Positions 1 through 5,944 of a DNA stretch of 9,770 bases are shown here, in pieces. The DNA lies in the NCBI GenBank assembly GCA_020348765.1, contig CP070753.1, positions 2,175,686-2,185,455 on the forward strand, read 5' to 3'. Position 1 is the stretch's first letter; the number at the start of each line of letters is the position of its first letter. A program made the translations under genes and the position numbers. The notes under the pieces are model-generated. The model was given only the letters and a program-made list of their open reading frames with translations. It was not told where the DNA came from and made no database searches. The stretch is from Burkholderiales bacterium (lineage in GTDB: Bacteria; Pseudomonadota; Gammaproteobacteria; Burkholderiales; Burkholderiaceae_E).

Positions 1-991
1 CGGCGCCGAGCTGCTCCTCGAGGAGCTTGCGCACCGCCGGCTGCGCGCTGGCGGCGAACTTCTTCAGCTCGGCCTGGGGCACCGCATTGATCTTCATCTT
101 CTTGGCCAGCTTGGGCAGACCCTTCTCGGTCGAGGCCTCGATGATGCGCGAGATGCCGCGCCCGGCCTCGACGGCCACCTCGGCCGCGTCGAGCACGATG
201 CGCTGCTCGGCCGGCGTCAGGCCGTCGAAGAACTGCTGGTTGATGGTCCAGATGTAAGGCGTGATCACGTGATTGGTCACCGACAGGTAGCGCTGCACCT
301 CGTCGAACTTGGCGAACGCGATGATCGGCACCGGGTTCATCTGACCGTCGGCAACCCCGGTCTGCAGCGCCGTGTACACCTCGGCCCAGGGCAGCGGCGT
401 GGGCTGGCCGCCCAGCGACTTGATGATCGCCTCGTGCGTCGGCAGGGTCATGGTCCGGATGCGCAGCCCCTGCATGTCGGCCGCGGTCTGGATCGGGCGC
501 TTGGAGTTGGTCATCGCGAAGAACCCGCCGGAGTCCAGCAGGCCCAGCACCTTCAGGCCGGTCTTGGCCTGCAGGTCGGCGGCGAACTTCTTGCCGAAGT
601 CGCTCTTCAGGTCGATCACGCGCGTGGCCGCCGCGATGTTCGGGAACGCGAACGGCATGTCGAACACGCCGACCAGCTTGTAGTGCGCAGCCATGCCGCC
701 GGCCGACGAGATCGTCGACTCGACCAGGCCGTCGCGCACCTGCTGGATCACTTCGTTGTCCTTGCCGAGCTGACCGTTCGGAAAGATCTGCACCTGGATC
801 GAACCGTTGGTCGCGGTCTCGACCAGGTTCTTGAACACGGCGGTCATCGCACCGGAATGGCTCTCGAACGGACTGTCCGGGTTCAGGTGCGAGATCCGCA
901 TCGTCTTCTGGGCTTGCGCCGGTGCCGCTACCAGCGCGGTCGCGGCTGCGACGGCGGCCGAGGCGAGCATCAGTCTGCGGAATGGCTTCAT
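1..991 (-). CDS. dctP: TRAP transporter solute-binding protein, DctP family (C-terminus cut by window edge)
   Basis: Periplasmic receptor that captures an organic or sugar acid and delivers it to the DctQM membrane permease. The 330 visible residues begin with a Sec signal peptide: basic MKPFRR, a hydrophobic stretch at about 7-23, and a probable cleavage after APAQA (residue 27). The mature protein starts in typical DctP fashion (MRISHLNPDSPF) and has FPNGQLG at about 70-76. GLRIR at 175-179 carries the conserved carboxylate-binding Arg (R179). DGQMNP follows at 215-220, and N219 lies 40 residues after R179, the same spacing as the known Arg/Asn pair of SiaP. The ATG at 991 has an AAGGAG site 8 nt upstream. 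It is the last visible gene of the operon, 46 bp after dctM. No stop codon is reached, but only a few residues should be missing. The ligand cannot be read from the sequence; a carboxylate is expected from R179. Confidence 0.93.
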   Translation of the reverse strand, partial: MKPFRRLMLASAAVAAATALVAAPAQAQKTMRISHLNPDSPFESHSGAMTAVFKNLVETATNGSIQVQIFPNGQLGKDNEVIQQVRDGLVESTISSAGGMAAHYKLVGVFDMPFAFPNIAAATRVIDLKSDFGKKFAADLQAKTGLKVLGLLDSGGFFAMTNSKRPIQTAADMQGLRIRTMTLPTHEAIIKSLGGQPTPLPWAEVYTALQTGVADGQMNPVPIIAFAKFDEVQRYLSVTNHVITPYIWTINQQFFDGLTPAEQRIVLDAAEVAVEAGRGISRIIEASTEKGLPKLAKKMKINAVPQAELKKFAASAQPAVRKLLEEQLGA

Positions 992-999
992 CGGTCGGT

Positions 1000-1005
1000 C
1001 TCCTT
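1000..1005 (-). promoter_or_regulatory. Shine-Dalgarno site of dctP
   Basis: AAGGAG on the minus strand lies 8 nt before the ATG at 991. It fixes the dctP start. It is the only strong ribosome binding site in this three-gene operon, which fits the need for more receptor than permease. Confidence 0.75.
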
Positions 1006-1037
1006 GGTCGGGTGGGTTGGGTACAGCGGACAGGGCG

Positions 1038-2327
1038 TCAGTCCACGAGCCCCATCAGGCGCGGGACGAACAGGGTCAGGTCGCTCCAGTACGCGATCAG
1101 GATCAGGATCAGCATCTCGGCGATCAGGAACGGCCACAGCGAGTGCGCGATGCGCTCGATGCGCTCGCCGGTGACCGAGGCCAGCACGAACAGGCAGGCA
1201 CCCACGGGCGGCGTCATCAGCGAGATGTTCAGGGCCAGGATGATCATGATGCCGGCGTGCACCGGATCCATGCCGATGGCCACGGTCAGCGGCGCGAGCA
1301 CCGGCGCCAGGATCACCAGCATCGCGTTGATGTCCATGAACATGCCGATGCCGAGCAGCAGCATCAGGATCAGCCCGATGATCACGCGCGGATCCTCGGA
1401 GATCGCCAGGAATGCCGAGGCGATCGCCTGGGGAATCTGGTTGAACGTCATCCACCAGCCCAGGATCGAGGCCGAGGCGATGATCAGGAACACCATGCCG
1501 GTGATGCGCGAGGTCCGGATCAGGATGTCGACCAGCTCGGACCAGCTCAGTCTCCGGTAGATCAGGCCGCCGACGACGAGCGCGTACAGCACCGCGATCG
1601 AGGCCGCCTCGGTCGGTGTCGCGATCCCGCCCAGGATGCCGCCGAGGATGATGACCGGCATCACCAGTGCCGCGATGCCGTCCTTGAACGCGACCAGGAT
1701 GCGCCGCAGGCTCGGGCGCTCGCTTCCGCGCGGCAGGTTCAGCCTGCGTCCCAGCGCCGCGATCACCGCCATGCAGATCAGGCAGATCAGCATGCCGGGC
1801 AGCACGCCGGCGGCGAACAGACCGGCGATCGATACGCCCATCAGCGAGCCGTAGATCACCATCAGGTTCGACGGCGGGATCGTCGGTCCGATGATCGAGC
1901 CGGCGGCCGTGACCGCGCAGGCGAACGGCCGCGTGTAGCCCTTCTTCTGCATCGCCGGCACCAGCGTGGTGCCGAACGCGGCCGCGTCCGCGGTCGCGGC
2001 GCCGGTCAGCCCGGCGAACAGCACCGAGGCCACCATGTTCGAGTGCGCCATGCCGCCGCGCAGGTAGCCGACCAGCGCATCGGCGAGCCCGATCAGCCGG
2101 TCGGTGATGCCCGAGCGGTTCATGATCTCGCCGGCCAGGATGAAGAACGGCATCGCCAGGAACGTGAACAGGTCGAGCCCGGCGAAGAAGCGCTCCGGCG
2201 CCATCTGCAGGAAACGCCCGCCAGGATCGATGCTCAGCATGCCGACCAGCCCGGCGATGCCGAGCACGTAGCCGATCGGCATGCCCGCGATCAGCAGGCC
2301 GAAGAAGACGGCGGCGACCAGGGTCAT
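1038..2327 (-). CDS. dctM: TRAP transporter large permease subunit, DctM family
   Basis: The large membrane subunit that forms the ion-coupled (usually Na+) transport path of a TRAP transporter in the inner membrane. At 429 residues it is the normal length for the family and is hydrophobic throughout, with about a dozen membrane segments. Family signatures are visible: MPIGYVLGIAG near residues 16-26, FLAMPFFILAGEIMN at about 56-70, GSIIGPTIPPSNLMVIYG at 143-160, the TPTEAAS segment in the middle, and MTPPVGACLF near the C-terminus. The ATG at 2327 gives a standard DctM N-terminus. It lies 27 bp after the dctQ stop and has only a weak Shine-Dalgarno match, so translation may depend on ribosomes arriving from dctQ. 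No frameshift or missing segment is seen. Confidence 0.95.
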   Translation of the reverse strand: MTLVAAVFFGLLIAGMPIGYVLGIAGLVGMLSIDPGGRFLQMAPERFFAGLDLFTFLAMPFFILAGEIMNRSGITDRLIGLADALVGYLRGGMAHSNMVASVLFAGLTGAATADAAAFGTTLVPAMQKKGYTRPFACAVTAAGSIIGPTIPPSNLMVIYGSLMGVSIAGLFAAGVLPGMLICLICMAVIAALGRRLNLPRGSERPSLRRILVAFKDGIAALVMPVIILGGILGGIATPTEAASIAVLYALVVGGLIYRRLSWSELVDILIRTSRITGMVFLIIASASILGWWMTFNQIPQAIASAFLAISEDPRVIIGLILMLLLGIGMFMDINAMLVILAPVLAPLTVAIGMDPVHAGIMIILALNISLMTPPVGACLFVLASVTGERIERIAHSLWPFLIAEMLILILIAYWSDLTLFVPRLMGLVD

Positions 2328-2354
2328 GTCGGTTGCGAGCTCGGGAGGTCCGGT

Positions 2355-2891
2355 TCAGGGGAAGACGGCCTGCGGCTCGCTGACGATGCGCCGCTGGTCG
2401 CGCACCGCGACCAGCGCGAGCTGCACCGCCGCCAGCGCGGCCGAGACCGGCACCGCCAGGAACGGCAGCGCCTTGGACATGCCGTAGATCATCGTGAACG
2501 TACGCGAGCCGCGCTCGACCATGCCGGTGCCGTACACCAGCAGGGTGACGAAGAACACGATCCCGAGCATGTCGATCAGTGCCAGCAGCGCACGCCGCGC
2601 GCCGAGCGGCAGCGCGCCGAACGCGAGCTGCACGCCAATGTGTTCGCGGCGCGAGATTCCCGAGGACACGGCCAGCAGCGCGAGCCAGATCATCAGGTAG
2701 CGCGCCGCTTCCTCCATGAACGTGATCGGCAGCGGCAGCACGTAGCGCACCAGCACGCCGAGCCACACGTCCAGCACCAGCAGGATCGCCAGCACGACGC
2801 AGACACGGTCGATCACCCAGGCCAGGCGGGAGCTGAGCCGCGTGGCCGAGTCGGCCAGCCGATCGAGCCGCGATGGCACGCCGTCGCTCAT
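2355..2891 (-). CDS. dctQ: TRAP transporter small permease subunit, DctQ family
   Basis: The small inner-membrane subunit that pairs with DctM. It is 178 residues from the chosen ATG, with four hydrophobic segments at about 27-50, 64-80, 101-121 and 141-163. The family pattern of an acidic pair before the second helix (FMEEAARYLMIWLALL, 58-73) followed by a basic loop with His (SRREHIGVQL, 80-89) is present. An upstream GTG at 2963 is also open and would add 24 residues, but those are not typical of the family and have no ribosome binding site; a purine-rich GGGGGTCAGGG stretch precedes the ATG at 2891. It is the first gene of the dctQMP operon and diverges from the RpiR regulator across the palindrome at 2980-3008. 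The start is the least certain part of the call. Confidence 0.9.
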   Translation of the reverse strand: MSDGVPSRLDRLADSATRLSSRLAWVIDRVCVVLAILLVLDVWLGVLVRYVLPLPITFMEEAARYLMIWLALLAVSSGISRREHIGVQLAFGALPLGARRALLALIDMLGIVFFVTLLVYGTGMVERGSRTFTMIYGMSKALPFLAVPVSAALAAVQLALVAVRDQRRIVSEPQAVFP

Positions 2892-2979
2892 GCCTGCCCT
2901 GACCCCCTGCGCATTGGATGCCGCCCCGCGATGGTGCAGGAAGGCCTTATCATCGTGCGTCACGCCGACGCTGAGCCCG

Positions 2980-3008
2980 GCGTTTCAGGCATTCTAAGCC
3001 TGAAACGC
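2980..3008. promoter_or_regulatory. Perfect inverted repeat, probable operator of the RpiR regulator / dctQMP
   Basis: Two perfect 11-nt arms, GCGTTTCAGGC (2980-2990) and GCCTGAAACGC (2998-3008), flank the 7-nt spacer ATTCTAA. The arm centres are 18 bp apart, close to two helical turns, so a dimeric regulator could bind on one face. The site lies between divergent genes: 88 bp before dctQ and 35 bp before the regulator. RpiR-family proteins usually bind palindromes in such spaces, so this is the likely autoregulatory and transporter operator. A terminator is unlikely because no gene reads into it. Confidence 0.65.
2991..2996 (-). promoter_or_regulatory. Possible -10 element of the dctQMP promoter
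   Basis: On the minus strand these bases read TAGAAT, five of six matches to the sigma-70 -10 consensus, inside the spacer of the inverted repeat. No good -35 hexamer is seen 16-18 bp upstream. If real, bound regulator would cover the promoter core, giving simple repression. The call rests on one short match in an otherwise GC-rich stretch. Confidence 0.3.
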
Positions 3009-3043
3009 ACATTTTAGGTGCGGGCGTTCGGCCGACCGAAGCG

Positions 3044-3988
3044 ATGAAACGAGACGAGCAAGTTCCGGACCAGTTCGAGCGCACCCCACGCGACGGGCTC
3101 GAGGCGCGGATCCGGCATCATGTCGAGGCCATGCCGCCCAGCGAACGCAGCGTCGCCGAGCTGGTGCTCGCGCATCCGGGACTGCTGGCCACGCACTCGG
3201 CGACCGAGCTGGCCGGGCTCGCCGGTTCGTCCAAGGCAGCGGTCACCCGCTGCATCCGCCGCATCGGCTACGCCAGCTTCGCCGCGGTCCGGGCCGAGGC
3301 CCGTGGCGCGCAGCGCTGGGGCTCGCCGCTGTACGCCGAGACCGGGCTCACCCGGGTCGCACCGCCGGCGGAGAGTCGCCCGCGCGGCGCGCGGGCCCGC
3401 GGCGCGAAAGGGGCCAGGCTCCAGGACGAAAGGCTCGCGGCGCACGTTCGGGCCGAGGTGGTCAACCTGGATCGCAGTTTCGCGGCGATCGGCCAGCAGC
3501 GCTTCGAGGCGATCGCGCAGGCGATCGCCGGCGCCCGCCGGGTGCTGGTGCTCGGCTATCGGAACAGCCGCGTGCTGGCGACGCACCTGGCCGCGATGCT
3601 GGGCGCGCTGCGCACCGGCGTGGAGCTTGCGCCCGGTGCAGCCGGCACGCTGGGCGAGAGTCTGGCGTCGCTGTCTCGGCATGACGTGGTCGTGGCCGTC
3701 GGACTGCGGCGGCGTGTGCCGGTGTTCATGCGCGCGATCAGGGTGGCGCAGGCGCAGGGTGCGCGCGTGCTGTACCTGACCGATGCCGCCGCCGGTACGC
3801 ACGCGAGCCAGCCGACCTGGACCATGCGGGTGCATTGCGCAGGGACGTCGCTGTTCGACAGCTACGCGGCCGCGTTCAGCGTGGCCAACTACCTGCTGGC
3901 GCTGGTCGCGGCCCGTTGCGGCGAGCCGGCGCGGGCGCGGCTGCGCGAGATCGAGCGCCTGCACGGCGCGCTGGACGAACTCGCCTGA
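3044..3988 (+). CDS. MurR/RpiR-family transcriptional regulator (HTH + SIS-like domain)
   Basis: A DNA-binding regulator, probably of the divergent TRAP operon and itself. It has 314 residues. The N-terminal HTH_6 domain spans about 19-95, with the helix-turn-helix around SATELAGLAGSSKAAVTRCI (52-71) followed by the family-typical GYASFAAVRAE. An Arg/Ala/Gly-rich linker follows at about 110-126. The C-terminal SIS-like domain (about 140-290) starts its Rossmann-type core at VLVLGYRNSRVLATHL (167-182). Standard SIS proteins have a Ser/Thr phosphosugar-binding loop after the next strand; here VVVAVGLRRRVPVF (215-228) takes its place, which suggests an acidic, perhaps non-phosphorylated effector. 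The ATG at 3044 has only a weak Shine-Dalgarno site but places the conserved N-terminal region correctly. The stop overlaps the next gene's start (TGATG). Confidence 0.88.
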   Translation: MKRDEQVPDQFERTPRDGLEARIRHHVEAMPPSERSVAELVLAHPGLLATHSATELAGLAGSSKAAVTRCIRRIGYASFAAVRAEARGAQRWGSPLYAETGLTRVAPPAESRPRGARARGAKGARLQDERLAAHVRAEVVNLDRSFAAIGQQRFEAIAQAIAGARRVLVLGYRNSRVLATHLAAMLGALRTGVELAPGAAGTLGESLASLSRHDVVVAVGLRRRVPVFMRAIRVAQAQGARVLYLTDAAAGTHASQPTWTMRVHCAGTSLFDSYAAAFSVANYLLALVAARCGEPARARLREIERLHGALDELA

Positions 3989-4713
3989 TGCGCCGCCCGC
4001 GCAAGCCCCAGGCGCGCAGCGATGCGCCCGCACGAGCGGCGCGGCAGCCGGTGCCCGTCGGAGCGAACGGCGTCGAGCTGGTGCTGCTCGGCGAGCGTGC
4101 GGCCTGGCTGCCCGGTGCGGCAACCCTGCTGGTCGCCGACGTGCACCTGGGCAAGGCAGCGAGCTTCGGTGCGCTGGGCGTGCCGGTCCCGGACACGACC
4201 GCGGCCACGCTGGCGCGCCTGGACGCACTGGTCCGAGGCCACGCGCCACGACGGCTGGTCGTGCTGGGCGACCTGCTGCACGGCCTGCCAGCGCATCGAA
4301 GCGGCGCGGTGCGACGGCTGTCGCAATGGCGGCGCCGTCACCCGCGGCTCGACATCGTGCTGGTGCGCGGCAATCACGACGATCGTGCCGGCGATCCGCC
4401 GCCGGAATGTGCGATCGAGGTGGTCGACGAGCCGCTGGCGCTCGACGATCGTTCCGAGCTGCTGCTGTGCCACACGCCGCGCCCCGAGGCCGGCGGCTAT
4501 GTGATCGCCGGCCACCTGCACCCGGCGTTCCGCCTCGCGACGCGGGCCGACAGCATCCGCCTTCCGTGCTTCTGGCTGCGCCCGGCCTACGGCGTGCTGC
4601 CCGCGTTCGGCGATTTCACCGGCGGCTGGCCGATCCGACCGGCGCCCGGCGACCGGGTGTTCATCGCGGACGGCGAACGGGTGCACCGCGTGCCCACGGC
4701 AACGGCATCCTGA
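3988..4713 (+). CDS. pdeM: PdeM-like metallophosphoesterase (ligase-associated DNA damage response endonuclease family)
   Basis: A two-metal phosphoesterase of the COG1407 type. In many bacteria the gene sits with an ATP-dependent DNA ligase, an Lhr-like helicase and a beta-CASP exonuclease in a proposed repair cluster; the family name rests largely on that context. The 241 residues carry every calcineurin-type metal motif: DVH (51-53), GDLLHG (94-99), GNHD (128-131), CH (161-162) and GHLHP (175-179). A conserved PAFGDFTGG follows at 205-213. The catalytic set is therefore complete. Its ATG overlaps the regulator's TGA by one base (TGATG), so translation is coupled. The usual ligase and helicase partners are not in this window. 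It converges on the aldolase with 19 bp between stops. The family call is firm; its biological role here is not. Confidence 0.87.
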   Translation: MRRPRKPQARSDAPARAARQPVPVGANGVELVLLGERAAWLPGAATLLVADVHLGKAASFGALGVPVPDTTAATLARLDALVRGHAPRRLVVLGDLLHGLPAHRSGAVRRLSQWRRRHPRLDIVLVRGNHDDRAGDPPPECAIEVVDEPLALDDRSELLLCHTPRPEAGGYVIAGHLHPAFRLATRADSIRLPCFWLRPAYGVLPAFGDFTGGWPIRPAPGDRVFIADGERVHRVPTATAS

Positions 4714-4732
4714 GGCGCGCCGCCGCGGGCGA

Positions 4733-5509
4733 TCAGCCGCCGCTGCGGCTCGCCGAGCGCACCGCCGCGATCTGCGCCTGTGCGCCGGCTCGCATCATCC
4801 CGGCGTCGACGCCTGCGATCACGAAGTCGAAGCCGAGCTGCTTCATGTCGACCGACATCTGCTGCGAGATGCAGAAGATGCCGGCCGTCTTGCCGTGTGC
4901 GCGGGCGGCCTTCAGGATCTGCTCGAGCGCCGGGCGCAGCGGAGCGTCGTTCCAGCGCGCGACCGGCGCCGCGCCCAGTGCGATGCTCAGGTCCGCGGGA
5001 CCGACGAAGACGCCGTCCAGTCCCTGGACCGCGCAGATCGCATCCAGGTTGCGCATGCCCTGTTCGGTTTCGATCATGCCGTACGCGAGCACGGTCGTGT
5101 TGGCGCCCTCGAAATAGTCGGCGCCGCCGTACAGGAAGCCGCGGGCCGGACCGTACGAGCGCCGTCCCAGCGGCGGGTAGCGGCAGGCGGCCACGAAGCG
5201 GCGCGCGTCGTCCGCCGTGTCGACGAGCGGGCAGACGATGCCGTAGGCACCGGCATCGAGCAGCTTGTTGATCTCGCCGAAGTCGTTCGAGGTCGCCCGC
5301 GCCATCGGCATCGCCGGCGTCGCGCTGATCGCCTGCAGCATCGTGATCGCGTTGGCGAGGTCGAGCGGGCTGTGCTGCAGGTCGATGACCAGCGCGTCAT
5401 AGCCGGCGTGGCCCATCTGCTCGGCCGAATACGGATGCACGATCGCGAGCCAGCCGACGACGGCGGTCTCGCCCCGGGCGAACACTTCCCTGAGTCGGTT
5501 CGGTCGCAC
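4733..5509 (-). CDS. HpcH/HpaI-family aldolase (class II 2-keto-3-deoxy acid aldolase type)
   Basis: A metal-dependent TIM-barrel enzyme of the family that reversibly splits 2-keto-3-deoxy or 4-hydroxy-2-keto acids to pyruvate plus an aldehyde; cytoplasmic. It has 258 residues, the normal length. The expected active-site residues align with E. coli HpcH (H45, R70, E149, D175): H46 in VIDLQHSPLD (41-50), R71 in MARATSND, the metal ligand E147 in GMIETEQG, and the metal ligand D173 in VGPADLSIALG. CPLVDTADDARRFV (93-106) and PPLGRRSYGP (112-121) are also typical. The start is a GTG preceded by GGAGG with 4-nt spacing. It follows the DUF2905 gene by 35 bp in the same direction, so the two are probably co-transcribed. 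The substrate is unknown; the nearby TRAP transporter makes a sugar-acid or hydroxy-keto-acid route plausible but unproven. Confidence 0.9.
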   Translation of the reverse strand: MRPNRLREVFARGETAVVGWLAIVHPYSAEQMGHAGYDALVIDLQHSPLDLANAITMLQAISATPAMPMARATSNDFGEINKLLDAGAYGIVCPLVDTADDARRFVAACRYPPLGRRSYGPARGFLYGGADYFEGANTTVLAYGMIETEQGMRNLDAICAVQGLDGVFVGPADLSIALGAAPVARWNDAPLRPALEQILKAARAHGKTAGIFCISQQMSVDMKQLGFDFVIAGVDAGMMRAGAQAQIAAVRSASRSGG

Positions 5510-5513
5510 CCTG

Positions 5514-5518
5514 CCTCC
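5514..5518 (-). promoter_or_regulatory. Shine-Dalgarno site of the aldolase gene
   Basis: GGAGG on the minus strand, 4 nt before the GTG at 5509. It supports GTG as the start, because the frame has no upstream ATG with a comparable site and the protein's N-terminus is then of family length. Confidence 0.6.
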
Positions 5519-5544
5519 GTTGATGTGCGCTCGCCAGTGGGTCC

Positions 5545-5751
5545 CTACTTGCGAAACAGCCAGATCAGCAGCGAAATCGCGACCGAGATCACCAGGCTGG
5601 TAACGATCGGGAAGTGAAAACCGAATCCCTCGCGCTCGACGTGAATGTCACCGGGCAGGCGCCCCAGCCCGAGCTTCGAGACCCACGGCCAGAAGAGCCC
5701 CAGCGCCAGTAGCACCAGGCCGAGAACGATCAGCAGGCGTTGCCAGTCCAT
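5545..5751 (-). CDS. DUF2905 family small membrane protein
   Basis: A 68-residue protein of unknown function that matches the DUF2905 pattern. A first hydrophobic helix (RLLIVLGLVLLALGLFWPWV, residues 5-24) is followed by the short loop GLGRLPGDIHVEREGFGFHFP (residues 28-48) characteristic of the family. A second helix (TSLVISVAISLLIWLF, 51-66) ends in RK. It should sit in the inner membrane as a hairpin. The ATG at 5751 is preceded by CGGAG at 4-nt spacing. The open frame continues 27 codons upstream to 5832, but those residues are polar and not part of the family. It is the first gene of a probable two-gene unit with the aldolase 35 bp downstream. The family recognition is from memory of its conserved loop. 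Confidence 0.88.
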   Translation of the reverse strand: MDWQRLLIVLGLVLLALGLFWPWVSKLGLGRLPGDIHVEREGFGFHFPIVTSLVISVAISLLIWLFRK

Positions 5752-5852
5752 CGGACTCCGTACGTCGATGGCGTCGGTATCCGCGTGCGCCGCCCACGCC
5801 CGCGCGCGGTCCCCGACGCGCCCCCTGTGCAAAGCGCCAAGTATTCCACGAA

Positions 5853-5870
5853 TTAGAGGGCCGCCTCTAA
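5853..5870. repeat. Short perfect inverted repeat
   Basis: Arms TTAGAGG (5853-5859) and CCTCTAA (5864-5870) flank the 4-nt spacer GCCG. It lies about 100 bp upstream of the DUF2905 start. It could be a hairpin in that gene's leader or a second operator. No T-run follows on either strand, so it is not a typical terminator. Confidence 0.4.
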
Positions 5871-5905
5871 CGGGAGCGTCGGTGTGCCGCGCTGCGGCCC
5901 GGCAG

Positions 5906-5914
5906 TGCTACGAT
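5906..5914 (+). promoter_or_regulatory. Possible extended -10 promoter element for the tetR operon
   Basis: TGCTACGAT matches the extended -10 layout (TGN followed by a TATAAT-like hexamer, 4 of 6). No -35 hexamer is evident, which extended -10 promoters can tolerate. Transcription would start near 5921, directly at the palindrome 5923-5944, a good position for repression. Confidence 0.3.
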
Positions 5915-5922
5915 CGCCGCAG

Positions 5923-5944
5923 AAATCGAACGAGCGTTCGATTT
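5923..5944. promoter_or_regulatory. Perfect palindrome, probable TetR operator
   Basis: Arms AAATCGAACG (5923-5932) and CGTTCGATTT (5935-5944) are perfect complements around the 2-nt centre AG. A 22-bp dyad with a very short centre is the usual form of TetR-family operators. It lies 129 bp before the tetR start, in the only AT-richer part of the right half of the region. Local autoregulation of tetR and the two beta-oxidation genes is the simplest reading. Confidence 0.7.

Noticed and set aside
2892..2963. N-terminal extension of DctQ from a GTG at 2963
   Set aside because: The 24 extra residues are not typical of DctQ, the GTG has no Shine-Dalgarno site, and the ATG at 2891 gives a normal-length protein.
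2980..3008. Inverted repeat read as a Rho-independent terminator
   Set aside because: No gene is transcribed towards it, since both flanking genes diverge, and no real T-run follows.
807..3017. 736-codon plus-strand open frame opposite dctM and dctQ, and a 592-codon minus-strand frame at 988-2766
   Set aside because: Both overlap the clearly recognised DctM and DctQ frames. Their products are His/Arg/Gln/Asp- or Arg/Ala-rich with no domain. Long open antisense frames are expected in G+C-rich DNA with G/C third positions.
4714..4721. GGCGCGCC palindrome just after the pdeM stop
   Set aside because: An 8-bp GC palindrome is expected by chance in this composition, and there is no T-run to make it a terminator.
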